Positions 53,555-60,000 of a stretch of DNA of 60,000 nt are shown here, in pieces; position 1 is the first letter of the stretch, and each line of letters begins with the position of its first letter. This stretch comes from [Clostridium] polysaccharolyticum. GTDB taxonomy: Bacteria; Bacillota; Clostridia; Lachnospirales; Lachnospiraceae. The stretch is from positions 1 through 60,000 of the forward strand of contig NZ_FOHN01000020.1 in assembly GCF_900111595.1 (NCBI RefSeq), read 5' to 3'. The notes under the pieces were generated by a model that was not told where the DNA came from, did not search any database, and saw only the letters and a program-made list of their open reading frames with translations. The position numbers and the translations under genes were made by a program.

Positions 53555-54094
53555 ATGAGTAAAGTAAAAAAAATAATTTTGAGGATTGCAATTGCTATAA
53601 TTGTAATATGTGGTGGCATTACGTTTCTAATATATAGTGTATTAAAGAACAATGACCAAAGAAAAGCTTATGCCGAAACCTTTGGTTCAGGAGACAAAAA
53701 AGCATTTGTGATGTATCAGCCTTCTAGTACAGATGTAATGAAAAATATAACAGACAACTATGTAAGAGGTCTGGTGGATGCTGGATATACAGTGGATGTT
53801 ACTTATCCGGATTTAGAGAAAGAATATGACGTAAGCCAGTATGATCTGGTATCCTATGGTTCGCCGGTTTATGGCGGAAAAGCACTTGATATTATGAAAA
53901 AATGCGTTGAAAAAATTACAAATTACAAAGATGGCATACAAGTATTTTTATATACAACTGGCGTAGATAATAAGGAAAAGGAAATGGACGGCTTTAAAAA
54001 AGCAGTGCAATACTCAAATGTTACGACTCAGAAGATATATGTAAATTCTAAGACAAAATTAGAAGAAGCATATGAAATGGGGGCAGGCAAGTAA
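53555..54094 (+). CDS. Membrane-anchored flavodoxin-like protein
   Basis: This 179-residue protein has an N-terminal membrane segment (about 7-30) followed by a flavodoxin-like domain with weak FMN-loop equivalents (MYQPSSTDVMKNIT near 54 and SYGSPVYGGKA near 99). The anchor would place the domain outside the membrane unless it is retained as an N-in anchor with the reverse topology. FMN binding is plausible but not certain. It is the second flavodoxin-type protein in the operon and might link membrane redox to the pathway. Confidence 0.7.
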   Translation: MSKVKKIILRIAIAIIVICGGITFLIYSVLKNNDQRKAYAETFGSGDKKAFVMYQPSSTDVMKNITDNYVRGLVDAGYTVDVTYPDLEKEYDVSQYDLVSYGSPVYGGKALDIMKKCVEKITNYKDGIQVFLYTTGVDNKEKEMDGFKKAVQYSNVTTQKIYVNSKTKLEEAYEMGAGK

Positions 54095-54098
54095 AAAT

Positions 54099-54632
54099 AT
54101 GACTATTCCAAAAGGGAAAATCCCGAACATTATTACGGTATCTAGGATGCTTCTGGTTTTAATGGATGCAATTGCAATAATACAGGATAGGAAAGGAAAT
54201 GTGATTTTGTTTGGTTTAGCATGGATTTATTTATCAGATATGCTAGATGGCTATATAGCTAGAAAATTGCATGCAGAAAGCATCTTGGGACGCCATCTTG
54301 ATGTGTTAGCAGATGGATTGTATACGATAGGGTTTACCGCTGTATTTACATACAGTACCAGCCTGTCACCAGCTGTTTTGTTAAGTATTGTGATAGAGTA
54401 CCTGGTTTTTATATTCACAGCAAAGAAGTTAGCAAGCAAAGGGCATGGCATCTACGATGCAATTGGAAAATCTGCTGCAGTTTACTATTACTTGTTTACA
54501 GGAGTTTTAACCATTATATGGGTAAAGGAGATGAGAGCGGAAATATTGATTGGATATTTGTCAGGTATATGTATTGTACTGACGGTAATAGGATGTGCAT
54601 GCAGGATAAAGCTTATCTGCAAAAAGACATGA
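54099..54632 (+). CDS. CDP-alcohol phosphatidyltransferase
   Basis: This 177-residue membrane enzyme contains the full family signature DGx2ARx8Gx3Dx3D: DGYIAR, then G and two Asp in GRHLDVLAD (about 48-71). It transfers a phosphatidyl-type group from a CDP-linked lipid or alcohol to another alcohol, with metal bound by the Asp residues. About five membrane helices are visible. The ATG at 54099 is chosen because it gives the usual IPNIITVSR start; an in-frame ATG at 54072 overlaps the previous gene. In this operon it may attach a polar head to the lipid product, or be a general phospholipid enzyme. Confidence 0.87.
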   Translation: MTIPKGKIPNIITVSRMLLVLMDAIAIIQDRKGNVILFGLAWIYLSDMLDGYIARKLHAESILGRHLDVLADGLYTIGFTAVFTYSTSLSPAVLLSIVIEYLVFIFTAKKLASKGHGIYDAIGKSAAVYYYLFTGVLTIIWVKEMRAEILIGYLSGICIVLTVIGCACRIKLICKKT

Positions 54633-54656
54633 TTATTCAAATAAGGAGAAGATGCT

Positions 54657-55481
54657 ATGTACTGCAGAAGATATTATCAGAATGCTATGCAGGTGGCTTT
54701 AGAACGTGACGACTGGTCTTGCTTCCAGACAGAAGAAAGTATGTATTATCAGGAGAATGGTGAAGTAAGGAAGAGAGAAGAAAATCTGTTAAGGGAGCAT
54801 CATTTTCATATTTTTCTTAACGGAACACCATATGCAGTTTTAGTTTGTACACCTATGCAGCTTACAGCACTTGTGGTGGGACATCTTGCTACAAGCTGTA
54901 TCATAGCTGATGTGAGTGACATAAAAAAAATAGAGTATAACGAAGATAATTCAAACTGCCAAGTCTGGCTATGGAAAGAAAATGTGGCAGAATACATAGA
55001 CAAAGAGTGGATTACCTCTAGTGAAAATAATCAAAAGATCTATGAAGCGTTAAAAGTACCAGAAGTTAGAGAGAATACATTTGTCTGGAAGCCAGAATGG
55101 ATAACCGCTATGGCAGAAATGTTCCGGAAAGATACAGAGCTGCATGCATCCACACATGGTACCCATAGCTGTTTTCTAGGGAGAGGTGGAAAGATACTTT
55201 ATGTGTGTGAAGATATAGGAAGACATAATGCGTTAGATAAAGCAGTTGGTATGGGAATGTTAAATGGAATTGCACTTTCGGACTGCATGATTTATATAAG
55301 CGGAAGAGTGCCACTTGATATGCTAGGGAAAATTATTAGAACCAGAATTCCGTTGATAGCAAGTAATACAGTACCAACAAGCCAGTCGGTAGCGTTGGCA
55401 AAACAGAAGAATATCACGCTGATTGGGAAGGCAAGGCCAAACGGATTTATTATTTATGCAGATGGAAGAAAGGATGGATAG
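54657..55481 (+). CDS. fdhD: FdhD-family sulfur carrier/sulfurtransferase
   Basis: This is a 274-residue FdhD. Family blocks: [21 protein letters not shown] near 62-82, the [10 protein letters not shown] region, [14 protein letters not shown] and [15 protein letters not shown]. FdhD transfers sulfur from IscS to the molybdenum or tungsten cofactor and is classically needed for formate dehydrogenase. No formate dehydrogenase is in the window, while AOR is, so it may sulfurate or deliver the cofactor for AOR here or act on a formate dehydrogenase elsewhere. The catalytic CxxC loop is not evident; the region reads THSC instead. Confidence 0.88.
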   Translation: MYCRRYYQNAMQVALERDDWSCFQTEESMYYQENGEVRKREENLLREHHFHIFLNGTPYAVLVCTPMQLTALVVGHLATSCIIADVSDIKKIEYNEDNSNCQVWLWKENVAEYIDKEWITSSENNQKIYEALKVPEVRENTFVWKPEWITAMAEMFRKDTELHASTHGTHSCFLGRGGKILYVCEDIGRHNALDKAVGMGMLNGIALSDCMIYISGRVPLDMLGKIIRTRIPLIASNTVPTSQSVALAKQKNITLIGKARPNGFIIYADGRKDG

Positions 55482-55483
55482 GG

Positions 55484-55963
55484 ATGGGACTGAGTCATTT
55501 TGATAAATCTGGAAATGCTGTTATGGTAGATATATCAGGCAAAGCACAGACACAGAGGATTGCACAGGCAACGGGGAAAATATATGTTGGAAATGAAATT
55601 ATGACTCATATAAAGGAACAGGCCATAGGGAAAGGAGATGTTCTTGGAGTGGCAAGAATCGCTGGAATTATGGCGGTCAAGAGGACACCAGATATTGTTC
55701 CGTTATGTCACTCCATTCCAATATCCAGAGCAGAAATAGATTTTGAATTACTTACAGATAATGCAATTGCGGCAACCTGTACAGTAAAAACAGAAGGAAA
55801 GACAGGGGCAGAGATGGAGGCATTGCACGGGGTCAGCATAGCCTTATTAACTATTTATGATATGTGCAAAGCAGTGGATAAAAACATGCATTTAGAAGAG
55901 ATACATCTGGTTAAAAAAACGGGGGGAAAGTCAGGCACTTTTGAGTATGCCAAAAAGGATTAG
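55484..55963 (+). CDS. moaC: Cyclic pyranopterin monophosphate synthase MoaC
   Basis: This is a 159-residue MoaC, full length. The blocks [15 protein letters not shown] (about 68-82) and [19 protein letters not shown] (about 110-128, including the catalytic-type Lys and Asp) are typical. MoaC makes cyclic pyranopterin monophosphate from the MoaA product. It starts 2 bp after fdhD and is followed 26 bp later by moaA. Confidence 0.94.
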   Translation: MGLSHFDKSGNAVMVDISGKAQTQRIAQATGKIYVGNEIMTHIKEQAIGKGDVLGVARIAGIMAVKRTPDIVPLCHSIPISRAEIDFELLTDNAIAATCTVKTEGKTGAEMEALHGVSIALLTIYDMCKAVDKNMHLEEIHLVKKTGGKSGTFEYAKKD

Positions 55964-55989
55964 AAAAAAGCAGATTAGAAGGAAGAAAC

Positions 55990-56958
55990 ATGATCGACCA
56001 ATTCGGAAGAACAATTGACTATATGAGAATTTCTATAACAGATAAATGCAATCTGCGATGTCAGTATTGCATGCCAGGTAATATTATTCAGAAGGAAGAG
56101 GAAAATTATCTAAGCTATGATGAAATGATTCGTGTCTGTAACATAGCATCCCAGCTTGGAATCCGGACATTTAAAATTACGGGAGGAGAACCATTCTTTA
56201 GAAAAGGGAGCATTTCTTTTATGAAAGAATTAAAAGCACTTCCTGAAACCAAAGAAGTTACCCTGACCACCAACGGAATATTATTAAAAAGAAATTTAGA
56301 GGAACTATGTGCAGCAGAACTTGATGCCATTAACATTAGTCTGGATACACTGGATGCACAATTCTATAAAACCATTACAGGGAATTGCCAGGCTGACCTT
56401 CTGGATGTGGTAAATTCAATTATCGAACTGCGAAAACGAGGACAAAGGATAAAAATCAATACGGTTATTTTAGAACACACATTGGAAGAAGTGGAAAGTC
56501 TCATACAGTTCGCAGAGCAATACGGAATAGATCTGCGTTTTATTGAAATCATGCCAGTCGGTGCAGGGGCGGATTATAAATTAGTAAAATCAAGTGAGTT
56601 ATTAGAAAAAATAAAAGAACAGCATAAAAGTCTGCGTCCATACCAGAAAAAGATTGGCAATGGACCTGCAAGATATTGTGAAGCGGATGATATAAAATGC
56701 AAGATTGGGATTATTGATGCAGTGAGCAATTGTTTTTGTGGAAGCTGCAGCCGGATCCGCCTGACAAGCAAAGGAGAATTAAAACCATGTCTTGCTTATA
56801 AAGAAGGGGTGGATCTTAAAAGTCTCTTAAAGGCTGGAATCAGTGATAAGGAACTAAAAGAGATTATGAGAGAAACCATTTATAAAAAGCCCAAGGCCCA
56901 TAATTTCCATCATGGACAAGTGTACGAGACAAGAAACATGAATCAAATAGGAGGATAG
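55990..56958 (+). CDS. moaA: GTP 3',8-cyclase MoaA
   Basis: This 322-residue radical SAM enzyme has the N-terminal cluster motif CNLRCQYC (CxxxCxxC near 18-25), TGGEPFFRK, and the C-terminal second-cluster region CGSCSRIRLTSKGELKPC. The chain ends in Gly-Gly, the tail that MoaA needs for activity. It starts pyranopterin synthesis from GTP. With moaC before it and a MOSC-MogA fusion after it, the end of the operon forms a cofactor module. Confidence 0.95.
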   Translation: MIDQFGRTIDYMRISITDKCNLRCQYCMPGNIIQKEEENYLSYDEMIRVCNIASQLGIRTFKITGGEPFFRKGSISFMKELKALPETKEVTLTTNGILLKRNLEELCAAELDAINISLDTLDAQFYKTITGNCQADLLDVVNSIIELRKRGQRIKINTVILEHTLEEVESLIQFAEQYGIDLRFIEIMPVGAGADYKLVKSSELLEKIKEQHKSLRPYQKKIGNGPARYCEADDIKCKIGIIDAVSNCFCGSCSRIRLTSKGELKPCLAYKEGVDLKSLLKAGISDKELKEIMRETIYKKPKAHNFHHGQVYETRNMNQIGG

Positions 56959-56960
56959 GT

Positions 56961-57896
56961 ATGGGGAAAGTATTAGCAGTATGCGCTAGCAAGGAAAGAG
57001 GCGTGGCAAAAAAAAATATCGAAAGCATGTATTTTTTAGAAAACTGGGGTGGAAAAGAAGATGCCCATGCAGGGCACTGGCATAGGCAGGTGAGCCTGCT
57101 AGGAGCAGAAAAAATAGAAGAATTTTGTCAAAAGGGAGTAAATGTTCCATACGGAACATTTGGAGAGAATCTCGTAGTAGAAGGGTTCGATTTCCGCAAG
57201 CTGCCGGTGGGAACTTGGCTTCGCTGTAATGAGGTCCTGCTGGAAATCACGCAAATCGGAAAAGAGTGTCATACCCACTGTGCAATCTATCAAGCTGCTG
57301 GAGATTGTATTATGCCAAGGGAAGGTGTGTTTGCAAAGGTGCTTCAATCTGGAACTATTTCCGTAGGAGATGAAATGGCCATTGAAAAAACTGAAAAAAG
57401 AAGGCCATGGCAGGCAGCTGTCATTACGTTAAGCGATAAAGGAGCAAGAGGGGAAAGAGAGGACATCAGTGGAAGGGCTGTTGCAGATTGTTTAGAGTCG
57501 GAAGGCTACGAAGTGGTGGAAAAACTGATTCTGCCAGATGAAAGAAGCCTGCTTCAGAAAACACTGGTCCGTCTGGCAGATCAAAGACAGCTAGATCTGA
57601 TTCTGACCACTGGAGGAACTGGCTTTGGGTTACGAGATGTAACACCAGAGGCAACCTTAGCCGTTGCTACACGTAATGTTCCAGGAATAGCAGAAGCAAT
57701 GCGGGCAGAATCTATGAAGTTTACCAAGAAGGCTATGCTGTCAAGAGGAGCATCGGTTATTCGGAATAAGACCTTGATTATTAACATGCCAGGAAGTCCT
57801 AAAGCCTGCAGGGAATGCATGAATGTGTTTATGGAGGTATTGCCGCATGGGTTAGGGCTGTTAAGAGATGAAGTGCGGGAGTGCGGGGAGAGTTAA
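56961..57896 (+). CDS. MOSC domain-MogA/MoaB fusion protein
   Basis: This 311-residue protein has two domains. Residues 1-140 form a MOSC domain (start VLAVCASKERGVAKK; Cys in IGKECHTHC), a sulfur-carrying domain of cofactor sulfurases. Residues about 150-311 form a MogA/MoaB domain (ITLSDKGARGEREDISG, ILTTGGTGFGLRDVTPEAT, LIINMPGSPKACRE) that adenylates molybdopterin before MoeA inserts the metal. The fusion is known in Clostridia. It would tie cofactor adenylation and sulfur handling. It is the last gene of the run and is followed by a strong terminator. Confidence 0.92.
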   Translation: MGKVLAVCASKERGVAKKNIESMYFLENWGGKEDAHAGHWHRQVSLLGAEKIEEFCQKGVNVPYGTFGENLVVEGFDFRKLPVGTWLRCNEVLLEITQIGKECHTHCAIYQAAGDCIMPREGVFAKVLQSGTISVGDEMAIEKTEKRRPWQAAVITLSDKGARGEREDISGRAVADCLESEGYEVVEKLILPDERSLLQKTLVRLADQRQLDLILTTGGTGFGLRDVTPEATLAVATRNVPGIAEAMRAESMKFTKKAMLSRGASVIRNKTLIINMPGSPKACRECMNVFMEVLPHGLGLLRDEVRECGES

Positions 57897-57909
57897 TCGT
57901 TAGCTATGT

Positions 57910-57946
57910 AAAAAATGCACAATGTACATTGTGCATTTTTTTTGCG
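57910..57946 (+). terminator. Intrinsic terminator closing the tungsten/lipid operon
   Basis: Positions 57910-57941 are a perfect 32-bp palindrome centred on GTAC (core TGCACAATGTACATTGTGCA), with A-rich left and T-rich right flanks. It lies 13 bases after the stop of the MOSC-MogA gene. The symmetrical flanks would let it work in both directions. Confidence 0.92.
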
Positions 57947-58044
57947 AAAAAAGAAAAAATTGCACGAAAGAAGAAATACAACCCTAAAAATATTTGAAAA
58001 ACATTGGATTAAATTTAAAAAAGAAAAGATTTATTTATAAACCA

Positions 58045-58073
58045 TTGTAATAAAATTTATAAGCTTGTATAAT
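58045..58073 (+). promoter_or_regulatory. Promoter of the M50 peptidase/twin-peptide unit
   Basis: TTGTAA (58045-58050), a 17-bp spacer and a perfect TATAAT (58068-58073) lie about 100 bases before the peptidase start. The DNA from 57947 is otherwise AT-rich and gene-free. The leader ends in GAGGAGG before the ATG at 58175. Confidence 0.72.
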
Positions 58074-58174
58074 AAAAGACATCAGCAGAACAGATAGGAA
58101 AGAGAATCCATTACAGACTATTTTTTCGTTACATAGTTCAAATTATCACATTTTCAGATACGAGGAGGAAATGT

Positions 58175-59164
58175 ATGGCAGGAACGGATATAGTAATTTC
58201 CTTACAGGGAGATCACTATATGGTAGAGAGTGCAGGCGGTTACTTCAAGCTAGGGACGAGGGAAGGACGAATATTACAAAAGTTAGTGAATGAGGATGAT
58301 ACAACCCGTATTCTAGAAGAAGAGCAGATTACGAAAGAACAGTTAGATCAATATATAGATGCTTTTAAAAATGTTGGAGTTATCGGGGAGCAGAAAAAGA
58401 AAAGGCAAAACATCCTTTTCTACCGTATTCCATTATTTCAGGCAGACCCTATGTTTGCCAGAATTGTGGCCTGTATGAAAAACCATAAGGAGGCTGTTAA
58501 GGGAACATTTATCACAAGCATATTAGTGATTTTAGCAGGATGTATCTTGATGGGTATTAATTTTGGCGATATTTACTCAAGAAGTCTCTTGCATTTAAAG
58601 AGTTATGAATACGCTACTATATATGTAGTATTTTTACTTACCGTGTGTATGCATGAAATGGGGCATGGAATTGTGTGTAAGTACAATGGTGGTAAAGTTG
58701 GAACACTGGGTTTTATGCTGATTATCTTTTCACCAGCTATGTATTGTGATATTAGTGGTGTACGAATGATCAAAGATAAACGAAAACAGATTATGGCATC
58801 AGCAGCAGGAGTTTATGTAAACTTATTTTTTACAGGATTAGCATCCATCGCCTTTGCCATAAAACCTTTGCCATTATTTGCAGCATTCATTATTTTAAAT
58901 GTTACTACAATCGTAAGTAACCTCATTCCAGTTGTTCGTCTGGATGGGTACTGGATTCTAAGTTTTGCAACAGGAATTACAAACCTGTATAAAAATTCTA
59001 TGAAAAGTGTGAACTTGCTATTCAAAAAATGTACTGGAAAAGAACGGTTTATGGCAATATACGGAGTTATTACTTATAGTGTTATGGGAATTGCCATAGT
59101 GTCAATCGCAGTATCAGCCGTAAAGACCGTCATATGGGTTGCTCAATATGTTTTTCATTTTTAG
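58175..59164 (+). CDS. Membrane M50-type metallopeptidase with PqqD-like N-terminal domain
   Basis: This 329-residue protein has two parts. Residues 1-75 (start TDIVISLQGDHYMVESAGGY) look like the PqqD-like/peptide-recognition domain that precedes many peptide-modifying proteins. Residues about 105-329 form a polytopic membrane M50 peptidase with zinc site HEMGH (His160, Glu161, His164) and the third-ligand block LIPVVRLDGYW (Asp257). M50 proteases of this type occur in peptide-natural-product loci such as the epipeptide (yydH) and daptide systems. It has its own promoter and is followed by two tiny peptide genes, so it probably matures or secretes those peptides. No exporter or other modifying enzyme is present in the window. 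Confidence 0.85.
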   Translation: MAGTDIVISLQGDHYMVESAGGYFKLGTREGRILQKLVNEDDTTRILEEEQITKEQLDQYIDAFKNVGVIGEQKKKRQNILFYRIPLFQADPMFARIVACMKNHKEAVKGTFITSILVILAGCILMGINFGDIYSRSLLHLKSYEYATIYVVFLLTVCMHEMGHGIVCKYNGGKVGTLGFMLIIFSPAMYCDISGVRMIKDKRKQIMASAAGVYVNLFFTGLASIAFAIKPLPLFAAFIILNVTTIVSNLIPVVRLDGYWILSFATGITNLYKNSMKSVNLLFKKCTGKERFMAIYGVITYSVMGIAIVSIAVSAVKTVIWVAQYVFHF

Positions 59165-59247
59165 AAAAACAATGAGAATAGAGAACTTATTAAATTGGAC
59201 ATCAGTGTTAAAATTATAAAAAAGTGTGTTGAAAGGAGGAAAGGACC

Positions 59248-59355
59248 ATGGAAATCAGAGTAGAAAAAATGGAAGATGTAATCGCAGCTGAAAGTATAGC
59301 TTACTATGTAGGATATGCAGTAGGTTCCGTTGTAAGAGTATTAGTTGAAAAATAA
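59248..59355 (+). CDS. Small peptide precursor 1 (35 residues)
   Basis: This short gene follows an AAAGGAGG at 59233-59240. The product begins MEIRVEKMEDVIA, identical in 12 of 13 residues to the next small gene's product. The remaining 22 residues are hydrophobic (IAYYVGYAVGSVVRVLVEK at the end), with a GxxxG motif (GYAVG) of the kind used for helix packing in membranes. A shared N-terminal leader and a variable C-terminal core are the hallmark of ribosomally made peptide precursors. There is no double-Gly cleavage site. It lies 83 bases after the M50 peptidase gene, its likely processing enzyme. The coding call rests on the ribosome site and the paralogue; the function is inferred. Confidence 0.82.
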   Translation: MEIRVEKMEDVIAAESIAYYVGYAVGSVVRVLVEK

Positions 59356-59394
59356 TATGGACACGTGCCAAATAGAAAAAGGAGGACAATATCT

Positions 59395-59496
59395 ATGGAA
59401 ATCAGAGTAGAAAGAATGGAAGATGTAATTGCACCTAACGGATTTACACAAGCAGTAAAAGATTTCTGCAGAGGATTTGCAGATGCATTTAAGTAA
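59395..59496 (+). CDS. Small peptide precursor 2 (33 residues)
   Basis: This gene has its own ribosome site (AAAAGGAGGA at about 59377-59386). The product starts MEIRVERMEDVIA, nearly identical to precursor 1, then has a 20-residue core PNGFTQAVKDFCRGFADAFK that is amphipathic, slightly positive and contains one Cys. The core shares little with core 1. Precursors 1 and 2 could be a two-peptide bacteriocin-like pair, two independent signals, or membrane-active peptides. The start Met, Shine-Dalgarno spacing and leader conservation, with third-codon-position changes (atc/att, aaa/aga), argue for real coding sequence. Confidence 0.82.
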   Translation: MEIRVERMEDVIAPNGFTQAVKDFCRGFADAFK

Positions 59497-59532
59497 GCCA
59501 TAAAAAACCCGAACGTATTAGAATATAGAAAA

Positions 59533-59576
59533 AAGGGGCTGTGAAAAAATGAGAAATCATTTTTTCGCAGCCCCTT
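59533..59576 (-). terminator. 20-bp stem hairpin at the transposase relic edge
   Basis: AAGGGGCTGTGAAAAAATGA (59533-59552) pairs with TCATTTTTTCGCAGCCCCTT (59557-59576) around a GAAA loop, with one wobble pair. Read on the minus strand it is followed by six T, so it can terminate minus-strand transcription; on the + strand the T-run is poor. The arms may be derived from insertion-sequence ends. It lies 36 bases after the second peptide gene. Confidence 0.7.
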
Positions 59577-59585
59577 CTTAAATTT

Positions 59586-60000
59586 ATTCATTCTCAGCAA
59601 AGCTCCATGGATACTTTCAAGGTTTTGGATAACCTCTTTATGCATGATAGTAAGTTCTCTATTCACTCGGATTGTTCGGTTTTTATCTGTCTTTTTACAC
59701 TGTGTTGCATAAGGACATCCTCTACAGTCTTCACAGGTATAGACTTCTTCCTGACGCCCATACTGGTTGCCCCTCACATATCGTCGATATGCAAAATTGA
59801 ACTTTTTATCATTCGGACATCTTAGACTGCCTTCATTGTCAACTTTGAAATTGACTGAGCGGAATGGATCTTCGTGGTACTTCTTATCCGATGTTTCCTT
59901 TTTAAACATTGGGAACTTCATGTATTTCTCCATTCCATGCTGCTCGCAGTATATGTAATTATTATAAGAGCCGTATCCTGCATCAGCAGTCGGATATTTA
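59586..60000 (-). pseudogene. IS1182-type transposase, C-terminal part truncated
   Basis: On the minus strand from the window edge the frame encodes ADAGYGSYNNYIYCEQHGME, then YTCEDCRGCPYATQCKKT and finally NLESIHGALLRMN. These blocks are typical of the IS1182-family DDE transposase, including the DAGYGS catalytic Asp region and the cysteine motif. In intact members LLRMN continues into RSIQAEG-type sequence with the catalytic Glu; here that is replaced at about 59586 by the hairpin sequence, so the C terminus is lost. The frame then runs meaninglessly to 59304 across the antisense of the peptide genes. The N-terminal part lies beyond the window. Confidence 0.82.

Noticed and set aside
59304-59585. 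C-terminal extension of the IS1182 transposase frame
   Set aside because: After 59586 the translated frame no longer resembles a transposase; it runs through the hairpin and antisense to the two small peptide genes.
1-60000. CRISPR arrays, tRNA and rRNA genes
   Set aside because: I saw no regularly spaced repeats of CRISPR type, no cloverleaf-like tRNA and no rRNA segments while reading the window.

Overview
The window is low-GC, densely coded DNA from a Gram-positive anaerobe. A Clostridia/Lachnospiraceae-type gut organism fits best: strong AAGGAGG ribosome sites, an oxygen-independent HemN-like radical SAM enzyme, ECF transport, tungsten enzymes, and relics of IS21, IS110 and IS1182 elements. 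Genus cannot be fixed from the sequence alone. Almost all genes are on the + strand; the clear exceptions are an AraC-type regulator and transposase relics.

Layout. (1) 1-990: insertion-sequence debris (an IstB fragment joined to an IS110-type transposase start with its non-coding end). (2) 991-4779: a soluble chemoreceptor-like protein, a HemN-like radical SAM enzyme and a GH32 sucrose hydrolase. (3) 4832-32480: a complete aryl-thiazoline metallophore (siderophore-like) locus. A Fur-type box and sigma-A promoter precede the biosynthetic operon: type II thioesterase, salicyl-AMP ligase, two NRPSs with three cyclization modules in total, a saccharopine-dehydrogenase-like oxidoreductase and a thiazolinyl imide reductase. 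A convergent PchR/YbtA-like AraC regulator and a tandem-repeat operator separate it from the transport operon: ECF S, T and double ATPase subunits, two YbtP/YbtQ-like ABC half-transporters, a MATE exporter and a membrane-anchored hydrolase. By gene content it resembles the equibactin locus of Streptococcus equi and, more distantly, yersiniabactin and pyochelin loci. (4) 32577-33314: a HAD phosphatase with its own promoter and terminator.

(5) 33552-57896: a long, tightly packed operon-like run that starts with a tungstate ABC transporter and two MoeA paralogues and ends with FdhD, MoaC, MoaA and a MOSC-MogA fusion. Between these metal-cofactor genes lies an unusual lipid or polyketide assembly set: two acyltransferases, a tungsten aldehyde:ferredoxin oxidoreductase, a hotdog thioesterase, an acyl carrier protein, two crotonases, an SRPBCC protein, an unrecognised (possibly crotonase-derived) protein, a FabH-like protein lacking the usual His/Asn, a B12-binding radical SAM enzyme, a 3-hydroxyacyl-CoA dehydrogenase, a FabF-like ketosynthase, a glycosyltransferase, two flavodoxin-like proteins, a phosphopantetheinyl transferase and a CDP-alcohol phosphatidyltransferase. 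The arrangement suggests that cofactor supply and a product pathway using the tungsten enzyme are made together. I do not recognise this system.

(6) 58045-59496: a small unit with its own promoter, encoding a membrane M50 metallopeptidase with a PqqD-like N-terminal domain, followed by two tiny genes (35 and 33 codons). Their products share a 13-residue N-terminal segment but have different C-terminal parts. This looks like a peptide-processing system with twin precursors. It is followed by a strong hairpin and the 3' remnant of an IS1182-type transposase running off the window end.

The two most promising undescribed systems are the tungsten-oxidoreductase lipid/polyketide operon and the M50 twin-peptide unit. 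The three-module thiazoline NRPS locus has recognisable relatives but an unusual domain order and a cysteine in place of the serine nucleophile in its terminal thioesterase.
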